From assembly GCA_900556575.1 (NCBI GenBank), contig USPO01000013.1:1-15405 (forward strand): DNA of 15,405 nt, read 5' to 3'. A model generated the notes under the pieces. That model did not search any database, was not told where the DNA came from, and saw only the letters and a list, made by a program, of their open reading frames with translations. This stretch comes from an uncultured Eubacteriales bacterium (lineage in GTDB: Bacteria > Bacillota > Clostridia > UBA1381). Of the stretch, positions 12,991-15,405 are shown one piece after another (the stretch's first letter is position 1; the number at the start of each line of letters is the position of its first letter). Both the position numbers and the translations under genes were made by a program.

Positions 12991-14515
12991 ATTTAAACTG
13001 TTCAAATACAAACCTTCCGCTTTCGCTCAATTCATCCATGCTTATTCCGTCATCCGCATCAGCTCCCGGAACGAGTGCCGCCGAGCTTTCGTTTTTATCG
13101 CACAGCGACCAGTTCACACGGCTTATGCCACGTTCATTCATAAAATCAATCCATTTTCGGGATTCTTCAAGATATACTCCCCCGCTGCCGTCCGCCGCAC
13201 TTGTTCCCCATTCCGAAACAAACACCGGCAATCCGCAGTCCGCAATTCGCTGTCTCAGCCATTCCGTATGAGTTCCGGCATAGAAGTGACAGGTATACAT
13301 AATATTTTCGGCATCTATCGGATTTTTTGCCGCCTCCTGTAAATCCTGACTCCAGGTCGGAGAGCCTACCAAAATTACCGCATTTGTATTTGCACGAATA
13401 ACCGGTATTATCCTTTCCGCATAAGGTTTAACATTTTCGTCCCACGTTATATTTCCGTTAGGTTCATTGCATATTTCGTAAATAACCGCCGGATTATCCT
13501 TATACCGTTCCGACATTTCCGCAAAAAATTCGGCCGCACTCTCCTCATGCTGCATAGGATTTCCGTCCGATAATATATGCCAGTCTATTATTACATACAT
13601 ATCCTCGTTTATTGCCGCATCTACAGCCTTTATCAACGTATTTTTAACATTGGGATTTGAGATATATCCTCCTTCCTCGGTGTACATTGCACATCTGAAC
13701 ACATTTGCACCATAGTCCGCCGTTGCTTTTATTGCCCCCTCGGAGACGAAATTTCCGTACCATTGCAAACCGTGAGAGGACATACCGTTCAATACGACAG
13801 GCTCATTTTTTTCATTCACAAGCTGCGTTCCGATGACGTGCAGCATACCGTTTTCACTTACACTGCCTTTCCTAACAGCTGACGGCAGCGGCTTTTCCGT
13901 TACACTCGGAGTAACGGCAGTGTTGCCTCCGGATATATTTAAAGCCCTCATAATGACCGCACAAGCCTCCGCACGGGTTATATAGGATTTAGGATTCAAA
14001 TTGCCGTTATCGTCCCCCTGAACGACTCCCATGCAGTATGCGGCTATAACCGTATCGTAATATCTGCCGTCAAGTTCCGAAAAATCGTTTATTTCATTTG
14101 CCGCCTTATTATAATCACCCCGAAAATCCTTCAAAATCCCTTTCATTGTAATTTTAACAGCAAGCTGTCTTGTAATAGGTTCATCATAATTTTGTGCCGT
14201 AGGCGGTACCTCGTCCCAGTCAAACAAGCCGGCATATAAACCGCCTTGTATCATACCGTCCGCCCAATGTGAATTTTTCTTTTCACCCTCTGGAATAACA
14301 GCCGCCCTCATTACCATCGATACGAGTTCCGCCTTTGTAACCGTACCGTTCGGTCGAAAACTCCCGTCCTCATAACCGTTCAAATATCCCCGCTCAGACA
14401 TTTCGGTTACATTTTCATAGTACCAGTCATTTTCGTTAACATCCGTAAACGCAAATGCATTTACAGACATAAGCAGTACCGCCGCAAATACAATTAATGC
14501 TGATTTAAATTTCAT
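12989..14515 (-). CDS. S-layer-anchored GH5 endoglucanase-like enzyme
   Basis: The 508-residue protein has a signal peptide (MKFKSALIVFAAVLLMSVNAFA, cleavage near 22). Three SLH domains follow at about 23-70 (FTDVNENDWYYENV...FRPNGTVTKAE), 80-125 and 143-192, which bind secondary cell-wall polymers, then a short linker. Residues about 223-508 are a GH5 catalytic domain that hydrolyses beta-1,4-glucan-type bonds with retention. Key residues are the acid/base Glu351 in CNEP, nucleophile Glu435 in VSEWG, Trp312-His313, and His410 and Tyr412 in HFY. It resembles subfamily GH5_2 (YEICNEPNG), so an endoglucanase is most likely; mannanase is not excluded. ATG 14515 was chosen because GGAG lies 9 nt upstream; ATGs at 14530 and 14524 lack a usable site. 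The enzyme would be displayed on the cell wall. Confidence 0.94.
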   Translation of the reverse strand: MKFKSALIVFAAVLLMSVNAFAFTDVNENDWYYENVTEMSERGYLNGYEDGSFRPNGTVTKAELVSMVMRAAVIPEGEKKNSHWADGMIQGGLYAGLFDWDEVPPTAQNYDEPITRQLAVKITMKGILKDFRGDYNKAANEINDFSELDGRYYDTVIAAYCMGVVQGDDNGNLNPKSYITRAEACAVIMRALNISGGNTAVTPSVTEKPLPSAVRKGSVSENGMLHVIGTQLVNEKNEPVVLNGMSSHGLQWYGNFVSEGAIKATADYGANVFRCAMYTEEGGYISNPNVKNTLIKAVDAAINEDMYVIIDWHILSDGNPMQHEESAAEFFAEMSERYKDNPAVIYEICNEPNGNITWDENVKPYAERIIPVIRANTNAVILVGSPTWSQDLQEAAKNPIDAENIMYTCHFYAGTHTEWLRQRIADCGLPVFVSEWGTSAADGSGGVYLEESRKWIDFMNERGISRVNWSLCDKNESSAALVPGADADDGISMDELSESGRFVFEQFK

Positions 14516-14631
14516 GCGTATCATCTCCATTAGTTTGAAATATAAATAAATTTTATACTCTATTTTATCATATTTTTTTATTTAACGCTACCCCGCCGCT
14601 GCTTATTTTTCTCATTTTCACATATTTTATA

Positions 14632-14660
14632 TTGCATTTTTCTTAATTTTATGGTACAAT
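14632..14660 (+). promoter_or_regulatory. Promoter of the small secreted-protein gene
   Basis: TTGCAT (14632-14637) is 17 bp from TACAAT (14655-14660), with TG one base before the -10. The start codon follows 29 bp later. The divergent GH5 promoter must also lie in 14516-14689; only a TATAAA-like -10 near 14550-14560 on the minus strand is seen. Confidence 0.7.
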
Positions 14661-14689
14661 TATTGTAACAAAACAAGGAGATTCCCAAA

Positions 14690-15133
14690 ATGAAGTTAAA
14701 ATACAAAATAACAATATTGCTATGCGCCGTCATAATTGCAGCAGCCGCAATCTTCCTCAATACATCACAGGAAACTGTTCTGCCCGGAAAACTTGCGGTG
14801 AAGGATATTTCCATAGATGTTAATGTGGAAATACATATCAAAAGATACAGCTTTCTTATAGGACGCCTTAAAGGAACACTAAACATAAAGTCTGAAAATT
14901 CTTCAATTAATCACAGCTCTAAACTTAATAATAAAATATTCAAAATGACCAGTCCATACTATGTAAGCACCGGCAGCTATTACGGCTATCCAACAGATAA
15001 AAATATAACCTACGTAATTTATTACGATAAGAATATAAAAAATATAATTATGAAATCAAAGGAATGGGAAATATCTGCCGCAGATGAAGAATTTATGTCT
15101 AATTTACATCTTCCGCAGGAGATTCCCGAATAA
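14690..15133 (+). CDS. Small secreted or membrane-anchored protein of unknown function
   Basis: I do not recognise this 147-residue protein. Residues 1-24 (MKLKYKITILLCAVIIAAAAIFL) are a signal peptide or anchor; there is no lipobox cysteine at a suitable place. The remainder is beta-rich, with alternating hydrophobic residues (DISIDVNVEIHIKRYSFLIGRL) and a tyrosine-rich segment (SPYYVSTGSYYGYP, then ITYVIYYD), ending in an acidic, proline-containing tail. It has a good AAGGAG site 9 nt before the ATG, its own extended -10 promoter and a perfect terminator, so it is a real, independently expressed gene. It is divergent from the GH5 gene; a joint role at the cell surface is only a guess. Confidence 0.85.
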   Translation: MKLKYKITILLCAVIIAAAAIFLNTSQETVLPGKLAVKDISIDVNVEIHIKRYSFLIGRLKGTLNIKSENSSINHSSKLNNKIFKMTSPYYVSTGSYYGYPTDKNITYVIYYDKNIKNIIMKSKEWEISAADEEFMSNLHLPQEIPE

Positions 15134-15169
15134 AAAATATCGCCGCAGTGTTTGCGGCGATATTTTTTT
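15132..15169 (+). terminator. Bidirectional intrinsic terminator
   Basis: AAAAAATATCGCCGCA (15132-15147) pairs perfectly with TGCGGCGATATTTTTT (15153-15168), loop of 5. U tracts form on both strands, so it serves the secreted-protein gene (its left arm overlaps that stop codon) and the convergent partial gene, whose stop codon overlaps the right arm. Confidence 0.92.
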
Positions 15170-15405
15170 ACTCATCATCTTCATCCATTGGGAACAGCTT
15201 TCCTACCGCTCCTTTCAGCTTTCCGCCTATTCCGGCCGCTGCATTCTTTGCTCTCTTTGCACTGTTTCTTTCATTTTTTCTTGCTTCAAGTCTGCTTCTT
15301 GAGCTTGATTTGCTGCCCGATGAGTTTGATTTATTTGATACTCTGGCAGAGCTCCTTGTCGGCTGATATTTCTTTGTGCTTGGTCTTGGTGCCGGCTCCG
15401 CCTCT
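15168..15405 (-). CDS. C-terminal end of an unidentified protein with a basic low-complexity tail
   Basis: Seventy-eight codons are present, running off the right edge and ending at TAA 15168-15170. The visible part starts with a Pro-rich stretch (EAEPAPRPSTKKYQP), continues with a Ser/Arg/Asn/Lys-rich disordered region (about residues 17-55), then an Ala/Gly/Lys segment (AAAGIGGKLKGAVGKLF) and an acidic end, MDEDDE. The frame is the only long one on this strand and stops exactly at the shared terminator, supporting it as real. The tail suggests an intrinsically disordered, perhaps nucleic-acid- or membrane-binding end; the protein cannot be identified. Confidence 0.8.
   Translation of the reverse strand, partial: EAEPAPRPSTKKYQPTRSSARVSNKSNSSGSKSSSRSRLEARKNERNSAKRAKNAAAGIGGKLKGAVGKLFPMDEDDE

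Noticed and set aside
12578..13271. Open frames over the MATE-GH5 junction on both strands
   Set aside because: They run through the inverted-repeat element and shared terminator and into established genes in antisense, with no start signals.
14578..14886. 102-codon minus-strand frame opposite the small secreted protein
   Set aside because: It is antisense to a gene with promoter, ribosome binding site and signal peptide, and has none of its own.
1..15405. CRISPR arrays, prophage, integrase or attachment sites
   Set aside because: No regularly spaced repeats, phage genes or recombinases are visible, and the tRNA genes show no duplicated 3' ends suggesting integration.

Overview
The window looks like chromosomal DNA of a low-GC, Gram-positive member of the Clostridia that degrades plant cell walls. 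The evidence is AT-rich spacers, AGGAGG-type ribosome binding sites, intrinsic terminators with U tracts, SLH-domain surface anchoring, and a rhamnogalacturonan lyase plus a GH5 glucanase. A pectin- or fibre-degrading gut anaerobe fits; a Monoglobus-like organism is one guess that cannot be tested here.

Region 1-4141 is housekeeping, all on the minus strand. A good promoter at 4113-4141 drives rsmD (rRNA methyltransferase), coaD (coenzyme A synthesis) and a small conserved-looking coiled-coil protein, ending in a terminator at 2404-2445. Next comes fhs (formate-tetrahydrofolate ligase), followed closely by tsaE and the start of tsaB, both for the t6A modification of tRNA.

Region 4142-10507 holds three separate minus-strand units, each followed by a clear hairpin terminator. 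They are a large multidomain PL11 rhamnogalacturonan lyase without a visible signal peptide, a Na/phosphate cotransporter with a PhoU-like tail, and a membrane-anchored transglutaminase-like protein.

Region 10508-11088 is a four-gene tRNA operon on the minus strand (Val, Asp, Phe, Gly). It has a consensus TTGACA-17-TATAAT promoter, an A-tract-rich upstream region and its own terminator. Between this operon and the transglutaminase gene lies about 90 bp of noncoding DNA with unusually complex sequence.

Region 11089-12983 is on the plus strand. A promoter is followed by about 160 nt of structured leader ending in a strong intrinsic terminator, then a MATE efflux gene. This is a riboswitch or attenuator arrangement, and the MATE (mepA-like) context makes a guanidine-IV-type riboswitch the leading but unproven idea. 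After the MATE gene is a 166-bp element with long imperfect terminal inverted repeats and two internal hairpins, then a terminator shared with the convergent glucanase gene.

Region 12989-15405 holds an SLH-anchored GH5 glucanase (minus), a divergent small secreted protein of unknown function with its own promoter and terminator, and the basic low-complexity C-terminus of a gene that runs off the right edge. The polysaccharide enzymes point to pectin and glucan use. The noncoding elements around the MATE gene are the most promising undescribed features.
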